Assembly: GCF_024213375.1 (NCBI RefSeq)
Contig: NZ_JANAVJ010000004.1
Span: forward strand, 62,001-126,000
Direction: 5' to 3'
From: Paenibacillus sp. MZ04-78.2
Lineage (GTDB): Bacteria > Bacillota > Bacilli > Paenibacillales > NBRC-103111
Length of the DNA: 64,000 nt
The notes below the pieces were generated by a model. That model had not been told where the DNA came from, made no database searches, and saw only the letters and a list, made by a program, of their open reading frames with translations. Shown piece by piece: positions 24,191-32,584 of this stretch. A program made the translations under genes and the position numbers. How positions within the stretch are numbered: the stretch's first letter is position 1; each line of letters begins with the position of its first letter.

Positions 24191-24221
24191 CGATTAGTCC
24201 CCTCTCCATGATCGGAATGAA

Positions 24222-25136
24222 TTATTTAAACATATTTTTCAGCACAAACCAGACATTCGCCGGACGCTCCGCCAGCCGCCGCATGAAGTAACCGAACCAA
24301 TCGATCCCGTACGGAACGTAGACGCGCACCTTGTAGCCTTCTGCGACTAAACGGTTTTGCAGTTCTTCACAAATCCCGTAAAGCATCTGGAACTCAAAGC
24401 GGTCGTTCGGGATGCCGTGCTCTTTGACAAGCTGCTTCGTAAACGAGATCATGTTCTCGTCATGGCTCGCAATCGCCGTATAGTTTCCGTTCAGCAGGTG
24501 CATTTTGATAATCTTCTTGTAATTCTCGTCGACATCTTTCTTTTCCGGGAAGGCCACCTTCGGAGACTCCTTGTAGGCCCCCTTCACCAAACGCAAATTC
24601 GCCTGAAGCTCGTTCAAATCCTGTATATCCTGCTCTGTGCGGAACAAGTACGCCTGAATGACGATGCCGACATTGTCATAGGTCTGACGAAGCTCGCGGT
24701 AAATATCAAGCGACACTTGACAATGGGCGTAATCCTCCATATCGATCCGCACGAAATTGCCGTATTCCCGGGCTTTGTCCAAAATCCTGCGCATGTTGCT
24801 CATGCACAGCTCTTTGTCGATATCCAGCCCAAGCGAAGTCATCTTCAGGGAAAGATTGGATTGAACGCCCGATTCCGCGATCGCGTCCAATGTTCGCAGA
24901 CACATTTCGGTCGATTCCATGGCCTCAGCCTCGGTGGAAATAAACTCGCCCAAATGGTCCAACGTGACGACCCGGCCGGACTGATTCAGCTTGCGAACCA
25001 CTTCAATCGACTGCGCGATCGTTTCGCCTGCGACGAAGCGGGCCGCACCGAAGCGCAATCCGTACCGTTTTGCCAATTGGTTCGCGGAGCGGTTTTTTCC
25101 TATCGCTTGAAACATATTCCGCATGAGCACTTCCAT
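24222..25136 (-). CDS. Proline dehydrogenase
   Basis: 304 aa, FAD-dependent monofunctional ProDH (PutB/FadM family). It oxidises L-proline to P5C and passes electrons to the membrane quinone pool. Family landmarks are FVAGETIAQSIEV near the N-terminus, DMEDYAHCQVSLDIYR, LRLVKGAYKE and the C-terminal YGIDWFGYFMRRLAERP with the substrate-binding arginines. ATG 25134-25136 is 12 nt after AAGGAGG; the next ATG (MRNMFQ) is too far from it. It is first in an operon with P5C dehydrogenase and follows the liv operon on the same strand. Confidence 0.92.
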   Translation of the reverse strand: MEVLMRNMFQAIGKNRSANQLAKRYGLRFGAARFVAGETIAQSIEVVRKLNQSGRVVTLDHLGEFISTEAEAMESTEMCLRTLDAIAESGVQSNLSLKMTSLGLDIDKELCMSNMRRILDKAREYGNFVRIDMEDYAHCQVSLDIYRELRQTYDNVGIVIQAYLFRTEQDIQDLNELQANLRLVKGAYKESPKVAFPEKKDVDENYKKIIKMHLLNGNYTAIASHDENMISFTKQLVKEHGIPNDRFEFQMLYGICEELQNRLVAEGYKVRVYVPYGIDWFGYFMRRLAERPANVWFVLKNMFK

Positions 25137-25179
25137 GGAATACCGAATCCTCCTTCTAGAATCATGCATTGTTGTCTAA

Positions 25180-25193
25180 TGAAAGCGTTATCC
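25180..25193 (+). promoter_or_regulatory. cre-like catabolite repression site
   Basis: TGAAAGCGTTATCC matches the CcpA cre consensus TGWAANCGNTNWCA at every position except the last. It lies just downstream of the predicted start point of the proline operon. Confidence 0.6.
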
Positions 25194-25201
25194 ATATTCA
25201 A

Positions 25202-25230
25202 ATTATACAATCAAAAGGCAAATTTGTACA
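25202..25230 (-). promoter_or_regulatory. Promoter of the proline catabolic operon
   Basis: Minus strand TGTACA (25230-25225), 17-bp spacer, TATAAT (25207-25202), in an AT-rich stretch. The same -35/-10 pair occurs before livK. Confidence 0.6.
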
Positions 25231-25338
25231 TATATTTAACAATAATTTTGTTTATTCTTTTAATTTGTCTATTTTTGAACAACTCTGGACTTAAAAATCA
25301 AACAGGCTGTACAGCATGGACGAAAAAAGAACGAGCCA

Positions 25339-26061
25339 TCAATGAACCCCTAGGTAAGCCTTGACCACGTTGTCGTCTGCAAGCAGATTGACGGCGCTGT
25401 CTTCCATCGTAATGGAGCCCGTTTCCAGCACGTAGCCGCGATGCGCCAATTTGAGCGCCGCCTTGGCGTTCTGCTCGACCAGCAAAATCGTCGTGCCCCT
25501 CTGTTGGTTGATCTGTTTGATGATCTTCATCATGTCGATGACGACGATCGGGGCAAGCCCCATGGAAGGCTCGTCCAGCATCAGTAGCTTAGGCTCCGAC
25601 ATGAGAGCCCGGCCGATGGCCAGCATCTGCTGCTCCCCGCCGCTTAACGTTCCGGCCATTTGCTTGCGGCGCTCGGCCAGCCGGGGGAACATTTGAAAGA
25701 CCATGTCCAGATTTTGCGCCAGCTTAGCCTTGTCTCTTTTCTTGATGAAAAATCCGAGCTCCAGGTTTTCCGTCACCGTGAGGCCTCCGAACACCCTGCG
25801 CCCCTCCGGCACGTGCACGACGCCCATTTCCACGATCGTATGCGGCTCTTTTTTCGTCAGGTCCTCGCCCATAAACGCGATGCTGCCTTGAGCCGGGCGG
25901 ATCAGACCCGATATCGTTTTCAGAATCGTGCTTTTGCCGGAGCCGTTGGCCCCAAGCAGCGCGACGATTTCCCCCTGCTGTACCGTAAAATCGACACCGC
26001 GGACCGCCTGGATTTTGCCGTAAAAGGTTTCCATGCGCTTCACGTCGAGAATGATGCTCAT
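25339..26061 (-). CDS. livF: Branched-chain amino-acid ABC transporter ATP-binding protein LivF
   Basis: 240 aa ATPase subunit of a LivFGHMK-type importer. Walker A is GANGSGKSTI, the signature LSGGEQQML and Walker B LLMLDEPSMGLAPI. The FYGKIQAVRGVDFTV start and short C-terminus are typical of LivF. Its ATG overlaps the stop of livG by 4 bp. It is the last gene of the liv operon; no clear terminator follows before the proline operon promoter, so read-through into the proline genes is possible. Confidence 0.93.
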   Translation of the reverse strand: MSIILDVKRMETFYGKIQAVRGVDFTVQQGEIVALLGANGSGKSTILKTISGLIRPAQGSIAFMGEDLTKKEPHTIVEMGVVHVPEGRRVFGGLTVTENLELGFFIKKRDKAKLAQNLDMVFQMFPRLAERRKQMAGTLSGGEQQMLAIGRALMSEPKLLMLDEPSMGLAPIVVIDMMKIIKQINQQRGTTILLVEQNAKAALKLAHRGYVLETGSITMEDSAVNLLADDNVVKAYLGVH

Positions 26062-26846
26062 ACCGCCTCATCCTCCTCTTCCTTGCCCAGATAGGCTTCA
26101 ATCACCCGGGGATCGTTCAGCACGTCCTGCGGCGTGCCTTCCGCCAGCTTTTGCCCGTAATTCAGCACCATCATGTGATCGGAAACTTGGTTGATCAGTC
26201 CCATATCGTGCTCGATCAAGACGACGGGAATGCGGTAAGCTTCGCGGATTCGTCCGATCAGACCGATCAGATCCCGCTTTTCGCTGAAGTTGAAGCCCGC
26301 TGCCGGCTCGTCCAGAAAAAGGATTTTCGGCTGAATCGCCAAGGCGCGCGCAATTTCCAAATACCGCTGAGCCCCGTAAGGCAGATTCTTGGCCAGCCTG
26401 TCCGTGTACGCTTCAATCCCGACAAAACGGATGCACTCCTCGGCCACCTGCCGAATCCAGGCTTCTTCCTTGCGATGACCGGGCGTGCGCAGCAGCGCTC
26501 CCAGCAGCCCTTGCTTCGTTCTGGAGTGCATACCGGCCATCACGTTCTCCAGCACGGTCAAGTTCGGAAATACGCGCAGGTTCTGGAACGTGCGGGCCAT
26601 GCCCATCGACGTAATCCGGCTCGGCCTCTTCCCGGCGATATTCACGCCGTCAAATACAATTTCGCCGCGCGTCGGCCGGTAAAAGCCCGTAATCATATTG
26701 AACAAAGACGTTTTCCCGGCTCCGTTCGGCCCGATGATACTCATCACGGCATTGTCCGGAATGTCAAAGCTCAGATTGTTCACGGCCGTCAATCCGCCGA
26801 ATTGGAGATGCAGATTGGAAATTCGCATGTTCGCCATTTCGCTCAC
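26058..26846 (-). CDS. livG: Branched-chain amino-acid ABC transporter ATP-binding protein LivG
   Basis: 262 aa. Walker A is GPNGAGKTSLFN, followed by the LivG-specific ITGFYRPTRGEIVFDG. The signature region is LPYGAQRYLEIARAL, the usual LivG variant, and Walker B is ILFLDEPAAGF. It pairs with LivF to energise uptake through LivH and LivM. It lies 10 bp after livM and is translationally coupled to livF. Confidence 0.93.
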   Translation of the reverse strand: MSEMANMRISNLHLQFGGLTAVNNLSFDIPDNAVMSIIGPNGAGKTSLFNMITGFYRPTRGEIVFDGVNIAGKRPSRITSMGMARTFQNLRVFPNLTVLENVMAGMHSRTKQGLLGALLRTPGHRKEEAWIRQVAEECIRFVGIEAYTDRLAKNLPYGAQRYLEIARALAIQPKILFLDEPAAGFNFSEKRDLIGLIGRIREAYRIPVVLIEHDMGLINQVSDHMMVLNYGQKLAEGTPQDVLNDPRVIEAYLGKEEEDEAV

Positions 26847-26856
26847 CTCGGATTGC

Positions 26857-27861
26857 TTATTCTTTACCCCGGCTTTCGGGAACGAGTCCTTGCGGGCGGA
26901 AAATCATCAGGATCACCAGCGCGACGCCGAAGACAAGGTAACGGTAACGTTCGATATCGATATCCAAATGAATGAGCTTATTCAGATCCCGAAGCGACTC
27001 GGGAAGAACGATGACGATGATCGCGCCGATCACGACGCCGGAAATCCGGCCCAGACCGCCCAAGACCACCGCCAGCAAAATCATGACCGACTGCATGAAG
27101 TTGAAGCTTTCGGGCGCAATTGCCGTCATTTTGACGGCAAATACCGCGCCGGCCAGTCCGCCGAAAAAGGCTCCCACCGAATAGGCGGCCAGCTTGCTGC
27201 GCACCCGGTTAATGCCCATCGCTTCCGCCGCGTCCTCATCCTCTCGGATGTACGCCCAAGAGCGCCCGATTCTCGATTGCCCGAGCCGCTTGGAAGCCAC
27301 GATCGCAACGACCGCCAAAATCAGTATCGCCCAATAGCAGTACGTCAGGTTGTTGATCGTCATTCCCATGAAGGTCACTGAGGCGGGAAACGGGCTCATG
27401 ATGCCGTAAATCCCGGAGGCTCCGCCGGTAAATTCAAGATTTTTGGCCGATATTTTAACAATTTCACCGAAGCCCAGCGTGACGATCGCCAGATAGTCAC
27501 TGCGCAGCCGGAGGGTCGGCGCCCCGATAATGAGGCCGGCCACGGCGGCGAATATTCCGCTAAGCGCAAGGGCCAGGAAAAAATTCATTTGAAACTGCGT
27601 CATGAAAATGCCCGTCGTATAGGCGCCGACCGCGAAAAACGCGGAATACCCGAGGTCGAGCAGCCCGGCGTAGCCGACAACAACGTTCAGTCCGAGCCCC
27701 AGAACGATATAGAACACGGTGAGAAAGCCGACGTCCAGCCAATAAGGTCCGGCGAAGAAAGGGAACAATGCGGCCAGCACCATCAGCGCCACGAGCGCCG
27801 ACGATTTGGCATTCATTTTTGGGCGGTTTAAAACAACGGTTTGCTTCGGCGCATTTTCCAT
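26857..27861 (-). CDS. livM: Branched-chain amino-acid ABC transporter permease LivM
   Basis: 334 aa with about nine to ten hydrophobic segments. The sequence begins with a cytoplasmic basic stretch, then the conserved VVGYAGLLDLGYSAFFAVGAYT and LGFGEIVKI motifs; the EAA-like coupling loop is around WAYIREDEDAAEAMGI. It forms the membrane channel with LivH. It is 3 bp after livH and 10 bp before livG, within the operon. Confidence 0.92.
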   Translation of the reverse strand: MENAPKQTVVLNRPKMNAKSSALVALMVLAALFPFFAGPYWLDVGFLTVFYIVLGLGLNVVVGYAGLLDLGYSAFFAVGAYTTGIFMTQFQMNFFLALALSGIFAAVAGLIIGAPTLRLRSDYLAIVTLGFGEIVKISAKNLEFTGGASGIYGIMSPFPASVTFMGMTINNLTYCYWAILILAVVAIVASKRLGQSRIGRSWAYIREDEDAAEAMGINRVRSKLAAYSVGAFFGGLAGAVFAVKMTAIAPESFNFMQSVMILLAVVLGGLGRISGVVIGAIIVIVLPESLRDLNKLIHLDIDIERYRYLVFGVALVILMIFRPQGLVPESRGKE

Positions 27862-27864
27862 ACG

Positions 27865-28779
27865 TTACATCCTCTCCGTCGCTTTTTGGCCTAATATGCC
27901 CGTCGGTTTGACAACCAGCAGGGCGATGAGAATGAAGAACGCAAAAACATCCTTCCATTCGCCGCCGAATTGGTACGTGCCGATCGTCTCCAGCACACCC
28001 AGCGTCAAGCCGCCGAGCATCGCCCCGCGAATGCTGCCGATTCCGCCGATGACAGCCGCCGTAAAGGCCTTCATGCCAAAAATAAAGCCCATCGTAAACG
28101 TAAGGCTGCCGTAATAGCTGGCATTCATCATGCCGGCGGCAGCGGCCAGGAAAGAACCGACGAAGAACGTCAGCGAAATCACTTTCGTCACGTTGATGCC
28201 AACCAGACTGCTGGCCGTCGGATCGATCGCAATTGCCCGCATCGCCTTGCCGTAAATCGTCCGGTGGACGAACAACTGCAAAGCGACCATTAATATTGCC
28301 GAGACGACGATGATTCCGATCTGGGCATACGTAATTTTGGTTCCGAGCAAGGAAAACCCAGTTGTCGGCAGCGTCACGGGCATAATATACGGCTTGGCGC
28401 CATAAGCGGCCATAATCGTATTTTCAAGCACCAGCGACATGCCGACCGCGGTAATCAATATCGATAAACGGGGAGCCTTCAGCAGCGGCCTGTAGGCGAT
28501 CCGTTCGATTCCCATCCCTAAAAATCCGGTGACGACCATCGCGATGAGAAAAGCCAATCCCAACCCCAGCAAGCTTTCTCCCGTACCAGTCAGCTTGGCC
28601 AATACCGTGTAGCCGACGAAGGCGCCGACCATGAACACATCGCCGTGTGCAAAATTGAGCAGTTTAATGATGCCGTATACCATCGTGTAACCGAGTGCAA
28701 TCAAGGCATAAAAGGAACCTACGATCAAAGCGTTGATCAACTGCTGCACAAAAATGTCGGTGGTAAGCTGAAATTCCAT
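27865..28779 (-). CDS. livH: Branched-chain amino-acid ABC transporter permease LivH
   Basis: 304 aa permease with about eight helices. Typical motifs are SFYALIALGYTMVYGIIKLLNFAHGD split around residues 19-44 and RAIAIDPTASSLVGIN in the coupling loop. The frame is open 63 bp further upstream, but ATG 28777-28779 is behind AAAGGAG and gives the normal family N-terminus. A weak terminator-like hairpin precedes it after livK, which should lower permease expression relative to the binding protein. Confidence 0.92.
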   Translation of the reverse strand: MEFQLTTDIFVQQLINALIVGSFYALIALGYTMVYGIIKLLNFAHGDVFMVGAFVGYTVLAKLTGTGESLLGLGLAFLIAMVVTGFLGMGIERIAYRPLLKAPRLSILITAVGMSLVLENTIMAAYGAKPYIMPVTLPTTGFSLLGTKITYAQIGIIVVSAILMVALQLFVHRTIYGKAMRAIAIDPTASSLVGINVTKVISLTFFVGSFLAAAAGMMNASYYGSLTFTMGFIFGMKAFTAAVIGGIGSIRGAMLGGLTLGVLETIGTYQFGGEWKDVFAFFILIALLVVKPTGILGQKATERM

Positions 28780-28795
28780 CGGACCGCTCCTTTCT

Positions 28796-28830
28796 GAAAA
28801 ATACGCGGCACGATCCTCGTATGCCGCGCG
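28796..28830 (-). terminator. Partial terminator between livK and livH
   Basis: Minus strand GCGGCA...TGCCGC with an inner CGA/TCG pairing, then TATTTTT. Such sites after the binding-protein gene usually attenuate the rest of the operon. Confidence 0.6.
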
Positions 28831-28851
28831 TTTGAGCTTCAACGTTCGATC

Positions 28852-30024
28852 TTACTTCGAAGGAGCGAAATTGCCTTCTTTGACTTGCAGTACAACGAAA
28901 TTGGACTTCTTCAACGTGCCCTGCGGGGTGAAGGAAACTTGTCCGGTGAGCGTTTTCAAATCGGATTTGGCCAAAGCTTCGGTAATCGCCTTCTTGTCGG
29001 TGGAGCCTGTGCGCTTGATCGCATCAGCCATCACTTTGATTCCGTCGTATTGCAGTGCGGAGTACGGACCTGGCTCCTGGGAGAACTTGGCTTTATAATC
29101 ATCGATGAATTTCTTCGCCTCCGGCAGGAATTCCGCCGCCGGGCTGCCGGTGATGAACGTGCCTTCGGCCGCATCTTTACCGGCAATGTCGATTAGCATC
29201 TTGTCGTTCGCTCCGTCGCCGACTCCAATGATGCCGGAAACGCCTTGCTGCTTGAATTGCTTAATGAACAGGCCTCCACCCTTATAGTACGCCGTCCAGT
29301 ACGTCGCGTCCGGCTGCGCTTGCTTCAGCTTGGACACCAGCGAGGAGAAGTCCGTTTCGTCCGGGTTCACGGCGTCGAATACGACGACTTTCGAACCAGC
29401 GCTCGCGCTCTCCACCTGCTTCTTCGTCACTTCCGCCAAGTCTTTGGCGAAAGCGGAGTTGTCGTGAATAATCGCAACTTTTTTCGCTCCGATCTTATTG
29501 ACCATATGCTTCGTCGCCATCTGCGCCTGATGCAGCCCCGTGCCGTTGATCATGAAGATTTCCGGAAATTTCTGATCGGCGATTTTTTGCGAGTCGGCTG
29601 CCGTAACGACCATTGGGATGCCGTTTTGATGGAACACGCCGGTAGCCGGGATCACCGCACCGGAGCAATAGCCGCCGACGACGGCGGTTACGCCCTCGGA
29701 TACGAGCTTGTTGGCGGCAGCCGTAGCGGTCTGCGGATCGCAAGCGTCGTCTTGAGCGACAAGCTTTATTTTGCTGCCGTTAATTCCGCCCTCGGCGTTG
29801 ATCTCGACGGCCGCCAATTCCGCCGCCTGCTTCATGTCCTGGCCCATTTTGGCCTCGTTGCCGCTCAACGGGAACATCATTCCGATTTTAATTTCCTTGC
29901 CCGAGGCCGACCCTTCCGCCGCACCTGTCGCAGGCTTCGCTCCGTCGGGATTTCCTCCGCATGCTGTAAGCGATAACATTCCTAAAATAACGGCCCCAAT
30001 TCCAATTAACGTTTGCTTTTTCAT
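28852..30024 (-). CDS. livK: Branched-chain amino-acid binding lipoprotein LivK/LivJ
   Basis: 390 aa extracellular substrate-binding protein (periplasmic-binding fold type I). The signal peptide ends in the lipobox LTAC, so the mature protein is anchored through its N-terminal Cys. A Gly/Ala/Ser linker follows, then EIKIGMMFPLSGNEAKMGQD, the usual LivJ/K start. Residues binding the amino-acid backbone are in the VVGGYCSGAVIPATGVFH region. The ligand could be Leu/Ile/Val or another amino acid. First gene of livKHMGF, with a leader of about 277 nt. Confidence 0.93.
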   Translation of the reverse strand: MKKQTLIGIGAVILGMLSLTACGGNPDGAKPATGAAEGSASGKEIKIGMMFPLSGNEAKMGQDMKQAAELAAVEINAEGGINGSKIKLVAQDDACDPQTATAAANKLVSEGVTAVVGGYCSGAVIPATGVFHQNGIPMVVTAADSQKIADQKFPEIFMINGTGLHQAQMATKHMVNKIGAKKVAIIHDNSAFAKDLAEVTKKQVESASAGSKVVVFDAVNPDETDFSSLVSKLKQAQPDATYWTAYYKGGGLFIKQFKQQGVSGIIGVGDGANDKMLIDIAGKDAAEGTFITGSPAAEFLPEAKKFIDDYKAKFSQEPGPYSALQYDGIKVMADAIKRTGSTDKKAITEALAKSDLKTLTGQVSFTPQGTLKKSNFVVLQVKEGNFAPSK

Positions 30025-30307
30025 CGTTTTAGACGACCTCCCGAGACTTTATTTTTATGAAGCGACAAAGCAATCTTTTCACAAAACTTCTGTATGGGAT
30101 TTCTCAGCAAGCTTTCGCCACCATCACGCAGCAAAGCAGCGCAAGATTAAAGCGAACGGGTACATCAAGTATGGGCAACAAAGCATGAATGGCTTGATGA
30201 GCAACATGGTGTCGGAGAGAAGGTTGGTTCAACCGATGGAGTATAGTGGATTTTCGTATCTTACTTTATTTTACTTAATTCTCACTTTTTTCATCTTTCA
30301 CGCACTA

Positions 30308-30336
30308 ATTATACATACTATTTGTTATTTTGTACA
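30308..30336 (-). promoter_or_regulatory. Promoter of the liv operon with 21-bp-spaced direct repeats
   Basis: Minus strand TGTACA (30336-30331), 17-bp spacer, TATAAT (30313-30308). An 11-bp direct repeat (plus strand TACATACTATT at 30312-30322 and 30333-30343) has a 21-bp period, two helical turns, covering both hexamers. The rest of 30025-30470 holds no gene that I can see. Confidence 0.6.
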
Positions 30337-30370
30337 TACTATTACCAAAAAACTTTGTGTTATTTGTTTT

Positions 30371-30390
30371 TATGTTCAAAAATGAACATA
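30371..30390. promoter_or_regulatory. 20-bp inverted repeat between liv promoter and the divergent regulator
   Basis: TATGTTCA, spacer AAAA, TGAACATA: eight-base arms, perfect. It lies 35 bp upstream of the liv -35 and about 100 bp upstream of the regulator start, a natural site for that regulator. Confidence 0.55.
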
Positions 30391-30487
30391 TTCTACACGG
30401 GAAATAATCCAAACGACCGCTTGCATTCAGTTGTAACGCGTTCTCTTTCATGTTAATTTAATTATAAAACCTAATGTGAGGCCGCCT

Positions 30488-32230
30488 ATGTTCAATGCTG
30501 AACAATTACCTATTCATCGACAACTGCATATGCTTCCTCTTCATTCGACAATCGGCGAAATTTCGACACGCCTGCGTCAGGACACCGCCGTCTGTATCCA
30601 GAAGGATAACGGCGTTTACTTGCTTACTGCCGGGGATCTTTGGCTTTTCGAGCACGGGCACGATAACACGGTCGACGAATTGCCCGGCAGCCTGAATCTA
30701 CTATCTCCCGTACTCCCTTATTCGGAGGCATCCGCCGGGAACTATGAAAGCTTCATGGGGCTGCCTGCCGCGACCCAGCGGCCTGTCGTCTTTCGGGAAG
30801 CGGACGGAACGGTGGTCGGCTACAGCTATATGGCCGAGCTGCTAACCTTCGTTTATAAAGAACAGCAGCGGCTTGCCTCCTACTTCTTCACGTTGGCCGA
30901 AACGGTAACCGATGCGGTCACGGTCGTCGACCAAACCGGCACGGTGATCTGCTGGAATACCGTCGCCGAAGAGACGTACGGCATCGCCAAGAAAGATATA
31001 TTGGGAAGACGCATCGGCGAGCATTTCCAGCCGGAAGCGCTCATGGTGCTCCGGATGCTGGATGAAGGCCGGATGATCCGCAATACGTATCACCGCCCGC
31101 GTCCCGGCAATCACGTGCTCGTTAACGCTTCTCCCGTTGTGGATTATAAGGGCCAAATTATCGGCGGGATTGCCACGGAGCAGGATATCACCCAACTAGT
31201 CCGCCTGAACGACGAGCTTTCTTCGACCCATATGGCGCGCTTCGACGAACAAGCAAGCCAAGAGGACCCCTTTTCCTTCATCAAGGGCAAAGGCGAGCTC
31301 ATTGGCAATGCGATCCGGCTGGCGCGAAAAGTAGCCGGTGCCGAAAATCCTTTGCTGGTCATTGGGGAAGCCGGTGTGGGCAAGGAACAGCTCGCCCAAG
31401 TGATCCATCAGGCCAGCCCGCGGGCCGACAAGCCGTTCATGACGCTGCATTGCGGTTCCATTCCGGCCGGATTGCTGGAAACGGAGCTTTTCGGCTTTCA
31501 GGGAGGCGCATTCTCGGGCAATCCGACCGGCAGCGCCGGAAAATTGGAATTGGCCGATCAAGGCACGCTGTTCCTGAACGAGATCGACCGGCTGCCGCCG
31601 GACATTCAAGCGAAGCTGTCGCAGTATATTCAGACGCAAACGGTTGTCCGGACAGGCGGGACTTCGCCGATTCCGGTGCACGCCCGCATTATCGCGGCGA
31701 CCGATCAGGATTTGCAGAAGATGGTCGAAAAGCAGCTGTTCCGGTCCGATTTATATTACGCACTGAACGTCATTTCCATCGCGCTGCCTGCGCTTCGCGA
31801 GCGAAAGGAAGACATCCCTTCGCTGGTGCAAACGTTCGTCAGACAATTCGCGCTGCAGTATCAAAAGCCGGTTCCGCAGCTTGATCCCGAAGTTATGCTG
31901 GCATTCTCCAATTACGATTGGCCGGGGAATATCAACGAACTGATGAGCGTCGTCGAACGATGCTTGATTCTCAGCGAAAACGAACGCATTACGATGGCCA
32001 ATCTCCCTCCGCATTTGCAAAAGGAGCAGCCGCAGTTGGACAAGCCCAACGCGGAGCAGCCCGACCAGCATTTGAGAATATTAAAAACGAGGAATACCGA
32101 GGAAGAGGAAAAATCGTTAATCGCAGACGCCTTGGCGAAGACGCTCGGCAACAAGAGCGCCGCAGCGAAGCTGTTAGGCATTTCCCGGGGAACCCTGTAC
32201 AACAAAATGAAGGAGCTTCATTTGGGATAA
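30488..32230 (+). CDS. PAS / AAA+ / Fis-type activator with altered sigma-54 contact motif
   Basis: 580 aa. An N-terminal CBS-like segment (about 10-60), a PAS domain (about 130-235, DAVTVVDQTGTVICWNTVAE), an AAA+ domain (about 260-490) and a Fis-type helix-turn-helix (GNKSAAAKLLGISRGTLYNK). It resembles RocR-type enhancer-binding proteins, but the usual GAFTGA loop reads GAFSGN and the Walker B reads LFLNEI rather than LFLDEI; Walker A is GEAGVGKE. The arginine-finger region LFRSDLYYALN is normal. ATG 30488 is preceded by GAGG; a GTG at 30476 is an alternative. It is divergent from liv and close to the proline operon, likely targets. Confidence 0.85.
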   Translation: MFNAEQLPIHRQLHMLPLHSTIGEISTRLRQDTAVCIQKDNGVYLLTAGDLWLFEHGHDNTVDELPGSLNLLSPVLPYSEASAGNYESFMGLPAATQRPVVFREADGTVVGYSYMAELLTFVYKEQQRLASYFFTLAETVTDAVTVVDQTGTVICWNTVAEETYGIAKKDILGRRIGEHFQPEALMVLRMLDEGRMIRNTYHRPRPGNHVLVNASPVVDYKGQIIGGIATEQDITQLVRLNDELSSTHMARFDEQASQEDPFSFIKGKGELIGNAIRLARKVAGAENPLLVIGEAGVGKEQLAQVIHQASPRADKPFMTLHCGSIPAGLLETELFGFQGGAFSGNPTGSAGKLELADQGTLFLNEIDRLPPDIQAKLSQYIQTQTVVRTGGTSPIPVHARIIAATDQDLQKMVEKQLFRSDLYYALNVISIALPALRERKEDIPSLVQTFVRQFALQYQKPVPQLDPEVMLAFSNYDWPGNINELMSVVERCLILSENERITMANLPPHLQKEQPQLDKPNAEQPDQHLRILKTRNTEEEEKSLIADALAKTLGNKSAAAKLLGISRGTLYNKMKELHLG

Positions 32231-32250
32231 CCCGGCCGACAAAATAATAG

Positions 32251-32299
32251 CGGTAACTCCGTGGGCATGACGATGCCGCCCTGCGGGGTTACCGTTTTT
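32251..32299 (+). terminator. Rho-independent terminator of the activator gene
   Basis: CGGTAACTCCG pairs with CGGGGTTACCG around an inner GGC/GCC hairpin, followed by TTTTTG. Confidence 0.8.
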
Positions 32300-32318
32300 G
32301 CCGTTTTTGCCGTTTTTG
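32292..32318 (+). repeat. Three tandem copies of CCGTTTTTG
   Basis: Perfect 9-bp unit repeated three times, the first copy being the T tract of the upstream terminator. Probably slippage expansion. Confidence 0.8.
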
Positions 32319-32334
32319 CAGGATCGGCCTTCCT

Positions 32335-32506
32335 GCTTGCACAGAACGGAGCCGGGCCTGAGCCATGCAGCGCCTTCTTCAATGGCTGCTTCAAAATCGC
32401 CGGACATGCCCATTGACAGGTGCCGGACCCGCAGCCGAGCGCCCCCGCTTCGTTCAGCTCGTCTCGAAGCCTCCGCAGCAGCCTTGCCGTCCGGGCGTCG
32501 TTTGAC
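32335..32506 (-). pseudogene. C-terminal remnant of a PLP-binding protein of the YggS/YlmE (PLPBP) family
   Basis: On the minus strand one frame reads DARTARLLRRLRDELNEAG (about 32500-32440) and then, after a shift, another reads HLSMGMSGDFEAAIEEGA followed by WLRPGSVL (about 32422-32340). HLSMGMSGDFE..IEEGA...R.G is the diagnostic C-terminus of PLPBP pyridoxal-phosphate homeostasis proteins. The first two thirds are missing and the frame is broken, so it is a decaying fragment. It fills the 350-bp gap between the activator and cysK. Confidence 0.75.
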
Positions 32507-32584
32507 CTCGCGAGCGTTATTGCAGTATCATGATATATTGTAATTAATAGAATAGGGTTAATCGGAATGAATGGAGGAATACAG

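Noticed and set aside
30106-30121. Possible sigma-54 promoter (TGGCG...TTGCT on the minus strand) before livK
   Set aside because: The GG-to-GC spacing is nine rather than ten bases, and a good sigma-A type promoter lies upstream.
32292-32318. Start of a CRISPR-like array
   Set aside because: The unit is 9 bp with no spacers; it is a simple tandem repeat of a terminator tail. No CRISPR array or cas gene is present in the window.
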